A stretch of 64,000 nt of DNA from Mucilaginibacter pedocola (GCF_002013915.1 NZ_MBTF01000035.1:425254-489253); one strand, 5' to 3'; counted from the stretch's first letter, positions 26,550 to 36,431 are shown. The notes: generated by a model not told the origin, from the letters alone. Made by a program: numbers and translations.

Positions 26550-29036
26550 ATGATTAAACTTCTACGAAACCAGTGCCTCTGCCTGTTCATTTTTTTGTTA
26601 TCTGTTTCATCTGTCTGTGCCCAGGGCAATAGAGGAGCGGTCAGGGGAAGAGTGCTTACTTCCGAAGGAAAAGATGCCGATAATGCTTCCGTAACCGTTA
26701 AGGGACAGGCATCAGGTACATCAACAGATGATCACGGTAACTTTGAATTGAAACTCCAGCCGGGTACTTACGTCCTGCTGATATCCCAGACAGGCGCCGC
26801 CCCGGTAGAGCTGACAGCTGAGATCACAGCCGGAAAAACCACGCAGCTGGACCCTGTCAGACTCGATATCAGTAACCGTGCGTTGCAGGAAGTGACCATC
26901 AGTTCCGGAAGAACAAATAAATTTACCCGTAAGGGAAGTGACTATGTCGCCAAAATGCCGCTGGGTAATCTGGAGAACCCGCAGGTGTATACGAGTATCA
27001 GTAAAGAACTCCTGAGGGATCAGCAGATCAATAACCTGGACGATGCCCTGCGCAATGCTCCGGGTGTGACCAAGCTGTTCGATGCTACCGGAAGGGCCGG
27101 ATCAGGTGCGACCAATTTTGTGCTTCGCGGTTTTTCTACCCAGGCAAGACTGCGTAACGGACTGGCCGGAAATATCACGACCATTGCAGATGCGGTAAAT
27201 GTGGAAGCGATCGAAGTGATCAAAGGTCCTTCGGCCACCTTATTCGGCAATACGCTGACCTCATACGGAGGACTGATCAACCGTGTCACCAAGAAGCCTT
27301 TCAAAGCCGCTGCCGGTGAAGTTTCCTATTATGGCGGGAGTTACGGGCTCAACCGTATCAGCGCGGACTACAACACGCCGCTGGATAGCGCGGGAAATGT
27401 ACTTTTCAGGGTAAATACCGCTTATAATTATCAGAACAGTTTCAGTGATAACGGCTACCGGAAGAGCTTTTTCCTGGCACCGACCTTATCCTACAGGGTA
27501 AATGACCGTCTTAACTTCAGCGTTGATGCCGAATTCAATACGCTGCAGAGCGGGGGCAGCCAGTATTTTTATCTGTACCCGACCGTTAATGTCAGCGCAT
27601 TCGGCGCAAACCGGGCGGATCAGATCCCGGTCAATTATAAAAGCACTTTCTCCAGCAATGATGTCATGAAAACGGGTCAGAATGCCAATGTTTTCGGGCA
27701 GATGAACTATGTATTCAATTCCCGCTGGAAGTCCCAGACGAATTTCAGTGTGACCAGCAGCACATCGAAAGGGCCTGCACCATACTTCTATATAATACCG
27801 GGCAGCAGTGTCAGAACGCTGACGGGTGTTAATTCCTACACGGATCCGCTATACCTGGAGCGTATGGTCTGGTCGCCGAACGGAACGGACCTGAATGCTG
27901 AACTGCAGGAGAACGTAACTGGTGATTTCAAAATAGGTAAGTTCCGTAACCGCCTGACCGTGGGTCTCGATTATTTCCACGCCCGTACGAACATCAACTT
28001 TAACCGCTTTGCTTATGTAACGACAAAGACGCCGGCAACACGGATAAACGATCTTTTTGACTTCGTGAGCCTCACGAACCCAGGTAACGCCTATTATAAT
28101 TTCAACGAAAGCAAAGTAGACTCAGCGTATGCCAATCGCCCTGCAGGCACCGTACTGACCACAAAAAATGATTCATATACCTATAGTGCCTACGCATCGG
28201 ATGTTTTCAATATTACCGACAATTTCCTGGCGCTGATCAGTCTGCGTGTTGACCGCTTCGAAAATAAAGGGATCCTGAATAATTCCACCAACGTGACGTC
28301 TGACGGTTACGGGCAAACGGCCCTCGCCCCGAAATTCGGTCTGGTTTACCAGGTTATCCCCGGGCTTGTATCGGTATTCGGCAACTACCAGTCGGGATTT
28401 AGCAATAAAACAGGGACCGACTTCGAAAGCAAACCGTTCAAACCCGAACATTCCAATCAGGCGGAAGGCGGTGTGAAATATGACCTGCTTGGCGGCAGAA
28501 TAAGCGGTACTGTGAGCTATTACCATATTAAGGTAACAGATATTGTGCGTCCTTATGAGGCTAATCCCGCCCCTTCCATACAGAACGGTACACAGGTCAG
28601 TGAGGGCGTAGAGATAGAGGCAGTTGCCAACCCTTTTCCCGGGCTTAACATTATCGGAGGCTATGCTTATAATCACAGTGTATACACGAAAACCACAACG
28701 GCCCAGACCGGCCTTCGCCCGACAAATGCAGGCCCGGAGCGTACCGCTAATTTGTGGATGAGTTACCGGTTCAGCAACGGCCTCGTAAAAGGACTTGGTT
28801 TTGGTGCCGGCGGTAACTATGCCGGCAACGTTTACGCGATCAACAGCAATACTTACGGACAATTCATTTTGCCTTCCTATACCGTCTATAATGCAGCTGT
28901 TTTTTATGACCAGGTTAAATACCGGGTAGGACTGAAAATAAATAACGTCGGCAACAAACGTTACTGGGTAGGTAGCGCCACTATGAACCCGCAGATGCTG
29001 AGGGAGATCGTTGCCAATATCAGTTTCAGATTTTAA
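26550..29036 (+). CDS. TonB-dependent siderophore receptor
   Basis: The 828-residue product has a signal peptide ending SSVCAQ, a carboxypeptidase-regulatory-like domain (about residues 27-110) typical of Bacteroidetes receptors, a plug domain (NNLDDALRNAPGVTKLF, VEAIEVIKGPSATLFG), and a 22-strand barrel ending in the terminal phenylalanine of ANISFRF. It should import ferric siderophores across the outer membrane with TonB energy. The PepSY protein follows 10 bp later, supporting an iron role. Iron regulation is likely but no Fur box was identified. Confidence 0.93.
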   Translation: MIKLLRNQCLCLFIFLLSVSSVCAQGNRGAVRGRVLTSEGKDADNASVTVKGQASGTSTDDHGNFELKLQPGTYVLLISQTGAAPVELTAEITAGKTTQLDPVRLDISNRALQEVTISSGRTNKFTRKGSDYVAKMPLGNLENPQVYTSISKELLRDQQINNLDDALRNAPGVTKLFDATGRAGSGATNFVLRGFSTQARLRNGLAGNITTIADAVNVEAIEVIKGPSATLFGNTLTSYGGLINRVTKKPFKAAAGEVSYYGGSYGLNRISADYNTPLDSAGNVLFRVNTAYNYQNSFSDNGYRKSFFLAPTLSYRVNDRLNFSVDAEFNTLQSGGSQYFYLYPTVNVSAFGANRADQIPVNYKSTFSSNDVMKTGQNANVFGQMNYVFNSRWKSQTNFSVTSSTSKGPAPYFYIIPGSSVRTLTGVNSYTDPLYLERMVWSPNGTDLNAELQENVTGDFKIGKFRNRLTVGLDYFHARTNINFNRFAYVTTKTPATRINDLFDFVSLTNPGNAYYNFNESKVDSAYANRPAGTVLTTKNDSYTYSAYASDVFNITDNFLALISLRVDRFENKGILNNSTNVTSDGYGQTALAPKFGLVYQVIPGLVSVFGNYQSGFSNKTGTDFESKPFKPEHSNQAEGGVKYDLLGGRISGTVSYYHIKVTDIVRPYEANPAPSIQNGTQVSEGVEIEAVANPFPGLNIIGGYAYNHSVYTKTTTAQTGLRPTNAGPERTANLWMSYRFSNGLVKGLGFGAGGNYAGNVYAINSNTYGQFILPSYTVYNAAVFYDQVKYRVGLKINNVGNKRYWVGSATMNPQMLREIVANISFRF

Positions 29037-29046
29037 TTGACCGGGA

Positions 29047-30216
29047 ATGTCTTTGTTTAAAAAAGTAGTTTTATTCATGCATCGCTGGCTCGGGTTCCTG
29101 TCCGGGCTGGTGGTGTTTATTGTCAGTATTTCAGGTTGTGTATATTCTTTCCAGGATCAGATACAGGATGCCCTGTTTTCCTACAGGAAGGTTAACCGCG
29201 GGAGCGGGGATATGCTGCTGCCTTCACGGCTCATTATTATCGCTAAGACAAAATATCCGGACGGCAAGGTGAGCTTAGTGAATTATTACACCCCTGACCG
29301 TACCGCACAGGTACGTATTAACACCGGTAAGGTACAGCATTCACTGTTTATCGATCCGTACACGGGCCGCCTGATGCATGATGATCCGGATTTTAAGCAC
29401 AATTTCTTCAATACGGTAAAGAGCATACATTTTTACTGTTTTTTTCCGCCGGCGATAGGAAAAACGATTGTCGGCGCGTCGACCATCATATTTATGATCA
29501 TAATGATCACCGGATTGGTTTTGTGGTGGCCCCGTCGAAAGTTTGATCGGAAGCGAAGCCTGACTATCAAATGGAAGACCAGGTGGCGCAGGGTCAATTA
29601 TGACTTGCATAGTGTAATCGGATTTTATGTTTTCAGCATTAGTTTCCTTCTTGCATTCAGCGGACTTTCCATGTCATATGACTGGTTGAGCAAAAGTATC
29701 TATTGGGTAGCTAACGGAGGTCAGGAATACAAAAAGGAACTGAAGAAATATACATCGGACACGACAACCAAAGTACAGAATATCGTGGTTATACAGCCCA
29801 TCGATGCCGGCTTCCTGTATGCTCGTAAAAGATCGCCGAAAACCGAAATGATGCTGATCTCTCCTGGAGTATTACCAAAATCTCCGATATCTTACACCTG
29901 TTATCCTCGGGTACTTCATTTCAGCTACAGCGATACTTATTCCATCGATCAGTACACAGGTAAAATCCTGAAGGAATTACCTAACACAAAGAAAAGTACG
30001 GGCTTAGTCCTGTTAGGAACGAACTATGATATTCACGTCGGGCAGATCGCAGGATTAAGCGGTCAAATCATCATGTTTCTGGCTGGATTGATCAGTGCTT
30101 CCCTGCCGGTGACCGGGTTGTTTATTTATTTAGGCAAAAAAAAATCGATACAACTCAGAAAAGGTAGAGGGGCGCATTCTGTCAGACAACGACGACTTGA
30201 TAAAAGCTTGAATTAA
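29047..30216 (+). CDS. PepSY-associated membrane protein
   Basis: The 389-residue product opens with FMHRWLGFLSGLVVFIVSIS, the first helix of PepSY_TM proteins, with more helices near residues 135-160, 190-215 and 335-360 and PepSY regions between them. Such proteins are encoded beside TonB siderophore receptors and probably reduce or handle the ferric siderophore at the inner membrane. The 10-bp gap indicates an operon with the receptor. Confidence 0.9.
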   Translation: MSLFKKVVLFMHRWLGFLSGLVVFIVSISGCVYSFQDQIQDALFSYRKVNRGSGDMLLPSRLIIIAKTKYPDGKVSLVNYYTPDRTAQVRINTGKVQHSLFIDPYTGRLMHDDPDFKHNFFNTVKSIHFYCFFPPAIGKTIVGASTIIFMIIMITGLVLWWPRRKFDRKRSLTIKWKTRWRRVNYDLHSVIGFYVFSISFLLAFSGLSMSYDWLSKSIYWVANGGQEYKKELKKYTSDTTTKVQNIVVIQPIDAGFLYARKRSPKTEMMLISPGVLPKSPISYTCYPRVLHFSYSDTYSIDQYTGKILKELPNTKKSTGLVLLGTNYDIHVGQIAGLSGQIIMFLAGLISASLPVTGLFIYLGKKKSIQLRKGRGAHSVRQRRLDKSLN

Positions 30217-30277
30217 AGTTCATGAAAGAAAGATCGAAGTAAATACCAGTTGCGGTTTTTACATAAACTTCAGCAAA

Positions 30278-30291
30278 TTGATGAGTGTCAA
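30278..30291. promoter_or_regulatory. Crp/Fnr-type box
   Basis: TTGAT-GAGT-GTCAA, about 185 bp upstream of the second MocR gene and upstream of a terminator, so its link to that gene is doubtful. Confidence 0.35.
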
Positions 30292-30347
30292 ATGTATTGC
30301 ACCTGATACCATCGAAATTTTAGATGTGCGCCATTGATGACTCAGCG

Positions 30348-30384
30348 ATATCTCAGGTGTATAGCAACACCTGAGATATTTTTT
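30348..30384 (+). terminator. Strong rho-independent terminator after the PepSY gene
   Basis: A 13-bp perfect stem (ATATCTCAGGTGT and its complement) with a six-base loop ends in six T residues. It closes the TonB receptor/PepSY operon and lies upstream of the MocR gene. Confidence 0.9.
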
Positions 30385-30470
30385 GATGATTCATGATTTG
30401 AAAGAATAAATTAGTTTTTTCGTAAATTAACTCATGTTTTACAGATCCTCGTTATTTAGTCTCAAATATC

Positions 30471-31946
30471 ATGGCAGTCCAAACACTACCTTTCAGCAGC
30501 CTGCTCTACATCGATAAAAAATCCGCCACACCCGTCTACCGTCAATTGGCCGACGCACTTACCAATCTGATCAGAAATTCCAAATTAAAGCCAGGGTATC
30601 AACTTCCGTCGTCCAGAGCTATGGCACTTATGCTGGAGTTAAACCGGACAACAATTGTTGCGGCTTATGAAGAATTAAAAATCCAGGGTTGGCTGGAAGT
30701 GATTGAAAGAAAAGGCATATTCGTATCCAACAAGCTGCCAGTGGTCAAACCAAAGCCTTTTCAGAAAGAAGAACCCGAAAAGTCTTTTCCGGAAACAGAA
30801 CACTACTTTTATCATCGCTTCTCTGACCCCCCTAAAGGATCACGTGAACTAAAGGCGTACCAACTGCTGATAAATGACGGATATCCTGATCAAAGGATCG
30901 CACCCTTCGATATGATATTTAATCGTTACAAAACTCTGATACGCAGAACATATTTGCACGGTACGCTTTTAACTGAACAAGCCGCGGGAAATTCTTTTCT
31001 CAGGAAAGAGCTCGCCGATTTTATTTCAAAAACAAGGGCACTGGATATAGGTCCTGACAATATCCTGATCACCCAGGGTGCACAATTAGCGATCTTTATT
31101 GCCGCCAGAATGATTTTACGACCAGGAAGTACAGTCGTAGTAGGCGACCTTAACTATATTTTGGCAAACAGATTGTTCGAAGAACTTGGTGCTAAGCTGA
31201 TCAAGGTCAGAATCGACGATGATGGGATCGATGTTGATGCAATTGAAGAAATATGCCGTACACAGAAGCCGGACCTATTGTATCTGATTCCTCATCATCA
31301 CCACCCTACCACGGTGACGCTCAGTGGAGAAAGAAGAATAAAATTGCTGGATATCATCAGGAGATACAAGCTCCCGGTTATCGAGGACGACTATGATTAT
31401 GATTTCCACTATGAAAATAGCCCTATATTACCTTTAGCAAGTGCTGCTCATGGTGGTTATGTATTATATATCGGTTCAATATCAAAAACCTTATCACCAA
31501 CCGTTCGTTTGGGATACCTCGTCGGGAGCAGTGATTTTATATGGCAGGCTGCCAAACTTAAGCAAATGGTAGACATCAGGGGAGACGTTTTATTCGAAGA
31601 GTCGATTGCTCACCTCTTCAATTCGGGTGAGATGCAAAAACACTTGCGGCGTTCTGTTGAATTATATAAACACAGAAGGGACCTGTTCTGTGACGCTTTG
31701 CAGATCGCAGCGTCTGACATCGTAAACTTTGAGAGACCAAAAGGGGGAATGGCAGTTTGGGCAGTTTTTCCGAAAGAATATTCTGTCACGCTACTGGCAG
31801 AGAGAATGGCGGGAAAAGGGGCATTTTTAAGCGATGGCAGCATCTACCCATACAATTCCCGTATAAACGGTGTTCGGTTAGGTTTTGCGTCATTGAATCC
31901 GTCTGAAATAGCTCAATTTATGCAGACGTTAAAAGATACCTTGTAG
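30471..31946 (+). CDS. MocR/PdxR-type regulator, second copy
   Basis: The 491-residue product has a GntR winged helix (LPSSRAMALMLELNRTTIVAAYEEL, residues about 45-70) and an aminotransferase domain with the PLP lysine in YIGSISKTLSPTVRLGY and VIEDDYDYDFHYE. It resembles the protein at 1936-3405 over the full length, sharing blocks such as LYLIPHHHHPTTVTLSGERR. It converges on an NmrA-like SDR gene across a shared terminator, so the two could form a regulator/target pair only through separate promoters. Confidence 0.88.
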   Translation: MAVQTLPFSSLLYIDKKSATPVYRQLADALTNLIRNSKLKPGYQLPSSRAMALMLELNRTTIVAAYEELKIQGWLEVIERKGIFVSNKLPVVKPKPFQKEEPEKSFPETEHYFYHRFSDPPKGSRELKAYQLLINDGYPDQRIAPFDMIFNRYKTLIRRTYLHGTLLTEQAAGNSFLRKELADFISKTRALDIGPDNILITQGAQLAIFIAARMILRPGSTVVVGDLNYILANRLFEELGAKLIKVRIDDDGIDVDAIEEICRTQKPDLLYLIPHHHHPTTVTLSGERRIKLLDIIRRYKLPVIEDDYDYDFHYENSPILPLASAAHGGYVLYIGSISKTLSPTVRLGYLVGSSDFIWQAAKLKQMVDIRGDVLFEESIAHLFNSGEMQKHLRRSVELYKHRRDLFCDALQIAASDIVNFERPKGGMAVWAVFPKEYSVTLLAERMAGKGAFLSDGSIYPYNSRINGVRLGFASLNPSEIAQFMQTLKDTL

Positions 31947-31968
31947 TTTTGGCATATGACGGTATAAA

Positions 31969-31997
31969 AAAAGGCCGGCTTATAATGCCGGCCTTTT
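31969..31997. terminator. Bidirectional terminator between MocR and SDR genes
   Basis: AAAAGGCCGGC and GCCGGCCTTTT form an 11-bp stem around TTATAAT, with A and T runs on both sides, so it can work on both strands between the convergent genes. Confidence 0.88.
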
Positions 31998-32013
31998 GAT
32001 TGATAGAATAAGA

Positions 32014-32760
32014 TTATTTGTTTTTCTCTATCCAAGTATCAAAATCCATTTCTCCTTTATAAAAGTCGCCTGTGGGAACCAGGCAAGACTTTGGAATTTC
32101 GAAAAACATGTATTTGTCATCATCATTAGGAACGACTGTTTTTTCGATGCCCGTTGTTTCCAGATACTTAGTTACAAAGTCTGTCATTGGAGCCTTTTCA
32201 GGACCTGCAATCTCTACGATCTTCTGCTTTGGCTCACCCAGCGCGAATTGCACAACATAATTTGTTACATCCTCGGCAGCTATCGGTTGATAATCGACCG
32301 TCGAAACGAATACTTTATCACCTTCACCTTGTACGGAGATTATTGTATCGATATGTTCGTGAAACTGCGTAGCACGAATAATGGTGTAAGGAATGCCTGA
32401 ATTGATGATATTATCTTCCTGATCTTTCTTGGCGCGGAGATAACCTATATATTGTGCACGGTCGGTGCCTACTATTGATAGAATCAGGTGATGCTTGACG
32501 CCCGCCAGCTTCTCAGCACTTGCAATATTTTTGCCGGCTGTTCTGAAAAAATTCAGAGCGGTCTCATCATCAGGCGAAGCGGAATTTGACAGGTCGATCA
32601 CGACCTCTGTTCCTTCCAAAGCCTGTGCTAATCCCTCTCCTGTTAAAATATCGACGCCTGCCGAACGTGCGCCAACCACAACTTCATGACCTGCTTTATT
32701 CAATTTATAACAAACTGTTTTACCAATGAGTCCTGTGCCTCCGATTACTAAGATTTTCAT
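32014..32760 (-). CDS. NmrA-like atypical SDR, second copy
   Basis: The 248-residue product opens with ILVIGGTGLIGKTVCYKL (Rossmann motif) and is closely similar to the protein at 4123-4872, sharing HLILSIVGTD, IGYLRAKK and PYTIIRATQFHEH. As there, a classical YxxxK pair is not obvious. Probable NAD(P)-dependent reductase or redox-sensing protein. Its gene is on the opposite strand to the neighbouring MocR gene, unlike the first cassette. Confidence 0.83.
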   Translation of the reverse strand: MKILVIGGTGLIGKTVCYKLNKAGHEVVVGARSAGVDILTGEGLAQALEGTEVVIDLSNSASPDDETALNFFRTAGKNIASAEKLAGVKHHLILSIVGTDRAQYIGYLRAKKDQEDNIINSGIPYTIIRATQFHEHIDTIISVQGEGDKVFVSTVDYQPIAAEDVTNYVVQFALGEPKQKIVEIAGPEKAPMTDFVTKYLETTGIEKTVVPNDDDKYMFFEIPKSCLVPTGDFYKGEMDFDTWIEKNK

Positions 32761-32868
32761 AATTAATTATTTAAGTCAGCTATAATTTTAATAGCCTGAG
32801 CAAAGTAACATCATTCGTGACATCCAGTGGTCATCCAGGACTCATATGAAAGCCAGTCCAGACTAACC

Positions 32869-33819
32869 TTATCGTCCTGTTTGCTGAATATGATCGAACA
32901 TAACCCTTCCGCCTGATTTCGCCCATTCATCGATTCCCCCTAACAGCGGCCTTATACGTTTCAAACCAACCTTTCTTAGCTTTTCAGCATATCGGGCAGC
33001 GGTTATTTCGTTTGGACATGAGCAATAAATGATCACTTCATGATTACGCTGAAACCGTTCAGCTATTTCGTTGAGGTTATTATCACCGATCAGTATCGAA
33101 CCGGGAATAAAGCCATTCCTGGTTCGCTGGTCTGCCGGACGCGCATCAAGTATGACCGGACCGGACTGCTCCTGTATCAGTTCATATAAGTCACTGACCG
33201 TCACACGGTCAATGTTAAACTGCCTGATAAGCCGCTTTCGCTTTACCCATTTTGCCAGAAGATATAAGCCGAAGGCAACTGCGATGATCAGGCCACCTAT
33301 TTTTCCATAGTCGGAAAGCGCTGAAATTATGCTGCTGATCTCATGCCGGAATAATGCGCCTAAGGAAACGGCAGCGCCCAGGTAAAGGATAGCTGCAATT
33401 AGTGAAAAAAGACCGAACAGGCTTAGCCGCATTCTGTAAACCCCTGCCACTACCGGAGCGATGGTAGACAGGCCGGGAATAAATTTTGCTATGGCCAGGG
33501 CTGGTGGCCCGAAACGTTCAAACAGGTCGCTGCTGCCGCTTACACAGGAATCTGGGGATATGGAAATTTTGCAAAGCCTGCCGAGTATCCGGGTGCCGTA
33601 TCGCTTACCTGCTGAATATAAAATAAGGTCCCCGGCCAGCGAGCCGGCTGCCCCCGTAATCATCAGCGCAACAATATCAGTCGGGGCCAGTGGTGTAAAA
33701 GCTGCTGTCACCATCAAAATAGCAAACGCCGGTAGCGGAAGCCCTAAACTTTGCAGTAGCGTGATGATGAATATCATCCACAATCCGTAGACTTCTACCA
33801 GTTCAATTAATGCATCCAT
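32869..33819 (-). CDS. DedA/VTT membrane protein fused to a rhodanese domain
   Basis: The 316-residue product has an N-terminal VTT (DedA) domain with several membrane helices and the conserved KFIPGLSTIAPVVAG loop near residue 110. The C-terminal 100 residues form a rhodanese domain with an intact active-site cysteine (EVIIYCSCPNE) and the closing LLGGIDEWAKSG. DedA proteins act in lipid flipping and membrane homeostasis; the rhodanese part suggests sulphur transfer or sensing. An Fnr-like box lies 135 bp upstream. Confidence 0.87.
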   Translation of the reverse strand: MDALIELVEVYGLWMIFIITLLQSLGLPLPAFAILMVTAAFTPLAPTDIVALMITGAAGSLAGDLILYSAGKRYGTRILGRLCKISISPDSCVSGSSDLFERFGPPALAIAKFIPGLSTIAPVVAGVYRMRLSLFGLFSLIAAILYLGAAVSLGALFRHEISSIISALSDYGKIGGLIIAVAFGLYLLAKWVKRKRLIRQFNIDRVTVSDLYELIQEQSGPVILDARPADQRTRNGFIPGSILIGDNNLNEIAERFQRNHEVIIYCSCPNEITAARYAEKLRKVGLKRIRPLLGGIDEWAKSGGRVMFDHIQQTGR

Positions 33820-33947
33820 CTTTCACAAAATACAACGTGAAATTAATTTTATTTGCGGGTTATATTAAATGGCGAATCTCGATTTTACATCTACGTGCTT
33901 ATCAAGAACTCCGGAAACAAATTTAGGCTACTTGCGAAAGCAACTTT

Positions 33948-33961
33948 TTGACATTTGTCAA
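33948..33961. promoter_or_regulatory. Perfect-palindrome Crp/Fnr-type box before the DedA-rhodanese gene
   Basis: TTGAC-ATTT-GTCAA has fully symmetric arms and is centred about 135 bp upstream of the DedA-rhodanese start codon. Confidence 0.55.
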
Positions 33962-34124
33962 TTTAGATCATGTGCTGACATATAAAGGTTGCCGAACAGA
34001 AACATATCCGGGTTATCAAACGCGATGGCGCCAGTTATTCTGCAAAAAGTAATGCGTCAGAAAGTCCAGGTTCAATGATGCCGGTGGCTATCGATGCGCT
34101 ATAAAGCCCGACAGTGCCGTTTTA

Positions 34125-34151
34125 GAAAAAGCCTTGCCGGTTGACAAGGCT
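34125..34151 (-). terminator. Rho-independent terminator after the Hc1-like gene
   Basis: On the minus strand a 7-bp stem (AGCCTTG/CAAGGCT) runs into a T run, 25 bp after the stop codon. Confidence 0.75.
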
Positions 34152-34175
34152 CCAAAAACAGATCGCCTGTTAATT

Positions 34176-34355
34176 TTACTTACCTGCGTTCTTTTTGTCG
34201 GTGACATCCTTACGTAGTTCTGTAGCCAAAGCCTTGATCTGCTGAAGGGCATTACGGAAGCGGGTGCCTGCTGCATTGTTGTTCTTTTCGTAAAAAGCCT
34301 GGCCTTCTTTCTCTGCGGCCTCAACGAGCGCCTTTAATTCTGCTAATTTTTCCAT
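34176..34355 (-). CDS. Histone H1-like (Hc1) DNA-binding protein
   Basis: From ATG 34355 the product is 59 residues, lysine- and alanine-rich and helical: MEKLAELKALVEAAEKE, FYEKNNNAAGTRFRNALQQI, then a basic tail with DVTDKKNAGK. This is the compact Hc1 form common in Bacteroidetes, thought to bind DNA and affect nucleoid structure. An upstream in-frame start (34382) adds nine atypical residues and is not preferred. Confidence 0.87.
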   Translation of the reverse strand: MEKLAELKALVEAAEKEGQAFYEKNNNAAGTRFRNALQQIKALATELRKDVTDKKNAGK

Positions 34356-34601
34356 TTTATTGAAATTGGTGTTATACATCAATTGGATGCGGCTGCAAAT
34401 ATAGATAATCGTATAAATTGCTGAATTAACTTATGGATACTGTAACAGGGGAATGATCAAGGTTCGCGATATCGTAAGGTGACGCTAATAAGCCAGCTTC
34501 AGATGAATCATTATCACACAGACCTCTATTTGTATACCCTTTGGGTGATGATAGAAAAGTCCGGAAAGTTTATTTATCCGTCTTCAGCAAACCTTTAAAA
34601 C

Positions 34602-34787
34602 CATGATATCAAATCATCAAACGATGAACTTTGTATTCGGTTTAAGAGCTTTACATGCAACGGTTCGTTGTATTCAGCTGATATTTACTCTGACGGCGCA
34701 AAAACAGTTTACAATATTGAATGCCTAAATCAGGATTATGCGGACATCGACGAAAAGAAAAAGCAGGTGCTGATTGAAATTCTATGA
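34602..34787 (+). pseudogene. Possible gene remnant
   Basis: A 61-codon open stretch without a start codon reads like real protein (DELCIRFKSFTCNGS, SADIYSDGAKTVYNIEC) and ends at TGA 34785-34787. A stop codon closes the frame just upstream. No family recognised; possibly the C-terminus of a lost gene. Confidence 0.3.
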
Positions 34788-35198
34788 AATGAGAGATTTA
34801 AGACATGGTTTATTTGGAAGAAAATGATTTGTAAAAAGCTCTCCAGACTTGTCTGCATCATTTCAAAACCTTTGATTATTCATCAAGCTCTAAAACAGCG
34901 GGACAGAATAAATGCTGGTAAATAATGCCTGCTCTTGCCAAGTTATCCACACCTCAGGTAATATGATTGTATCAAAAATGACTTAATTTTAAGTCTGAAA
35001 GTTTGTTTTTAATTCGGTGCTGAAATATCATTACTTACCGATAGCTATATAGAAATTATTTTCTGGTTGCGCGACGACACCCCTCTCTAAGTTATATAAT
35101 CAACTGCTTGGTTACTCATTTAAATAGATTTAAACATTAGTTTTAGAAATACCCACATAGTTGTTAAACTCTTTGGTGATTTGAGATTTTATAAAGTC

Positions 35199-35367
35199 AT
35201 GGAAAAAAAGAAAAGCGAAAAGAATCAAAATATCAGTAAACACAAGCACAACATTCTGCATTCAAAAAGAGTTAGACAATCAAGAAGAAATCAAGAAAAA
35301 GGCATTTTTAGATTTTATTGTTAAGATTACTTTAGATGAATTTCAGATCTTGATAAATAAAGTTTAG
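35199..35367 (+). pseudogene. Small hypothetical gene with possible frameshift
   Basis: ATG 35199 starts a lysine-rich frame (MEKKKSEKNQNISKHKHNIL). If one base is skipped in the A5 run near 35270 the frame continues as ELDNQEEIKKKAFLDFIVKI and ends with LINKV at TAG 35365-35367, about 55 residues. The two halves fit together well but there is no homologue I recognise. A start codon and AT-rich Bacteroidetes-like leader precede it. Confidence 0.3.
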
Positions 35368-35808
35368 TTAACTCAATTATAATAATTAATTGTGGTGTAT
35401 CGAAAGAGGAAGGCTGTAAGGTATTAGATATGTAGGTTGTTGATAATCAATCTTATATGATGTTAATGAAATTGAAAAGCTTTATAAATAGTTCATTTTA
35501 AGTATTTGTAAATCAGTTATTTATGAGGGTTTGTTTTTTTGCGGAGCGGGAGGGATTTGTACCAAATGTCGTATTGTTTGATTATGAGTAATATAATGCA
35601 AACTCATTATCTGAGGTATCTAATAGGTCTCTACTATGCCGTATGTTTGAAGAACAAAGTGATTATTGGTAGTCAGCTAGTAGTTTTGGTATCACTAAAA
35701 ACAACTCGTTTTAATACGTCAGATAATGTTCAGTTATCCGTTATTGACTTACATAAGTATGTTACTTTATAAGTTAGCGAGGTCGATATTTTTCATACTG
35801 TTGCTTTA

Positions 35809-35830
35809 TTCGAGTTCCGTTCCCGCTACC
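35809..35830 (+). other. tRNA 3'-end-like sequence, possible att remnant
   Basis: TTCGAGTTCCGTTCCCGCTACC resembles the T-loop plus acceptor strand of a tRNA, but no 5' half of a tRNA precedes it. Such fragments are left when an element integrates into a tRNA gene. No second copy was found in the window, so this is only suggestive. Confidence 0.22.
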
Positions 35831-36431
35831 GAATAGGACAGCTTGATTAAATCCAAGTTTGTCCGGTTTTTTTTGCCCATAATTTGCTGTTTAATAGGTA
35901 AACTAACTCTGCCGCTTGATTCACCCTAGCGGTTCGATAATCCCTGTTTTCCTAGTACAATTCTTCAGGAGTCCAGCCAACGTTAAATTTTTCGAGTTGA
36001 TCAGCAAAGGATACAGCGCTGAATTTGAACCGCAATATCCTCATTCTTTTTATCCGGGCATCACCTTCGGCTCGGGCTTTCCATTTGTATCTGCTCTGCA
36101 GGATAAAATTGCAATCCCTGATGCAAGTTCCGAGCGACCGCAAACCTATCTGTGCAAATCGACAAGAAAAGCGCTAATCTTCTCGGCACAATATTGATCT
36201 ACAGTTATGAACATTCCGTACATAACACTTAAGTGTACCTCATAAAAAGCTCTTAAAGCATTAAAAATAAAGATTTTAAATTTTCGGGATGTGAATATAT
36301 TATTACAATTCAGGCAATCTTTTTTACTATCTTTATGTTAAAACATAAGTGATCTGCCATGCAACTGTCATCATAGGTTATAGATTACTTTGGTTAACGG
36401 GATTCTTATTAAAATAAAAAAACTGCGGTAT

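Larger units (their letters stand above)
34383..36431. other. AT-rich, nearly gene-free junction region
   Basis: About 2 kb separates the chromosomal Hc1 gene from the histidine kinase that begins the island. It is visibly AT-rich from about 34.8 kb onward. Frames of up to 93 codons (for example 35539-35772 plus, 35916-36197 plus, 35952-36143 minus) have no recognisable family. Small decayed fragments are listed separately. I read it as a degraded integration junction. Confidence 0.5.

Noticed and set aside
35539..36197. Short frames in the AT-rich junction, one ending in GWTPEELY
   Set aside because: They recall transposase ends only vaguely and cannot be assigned.
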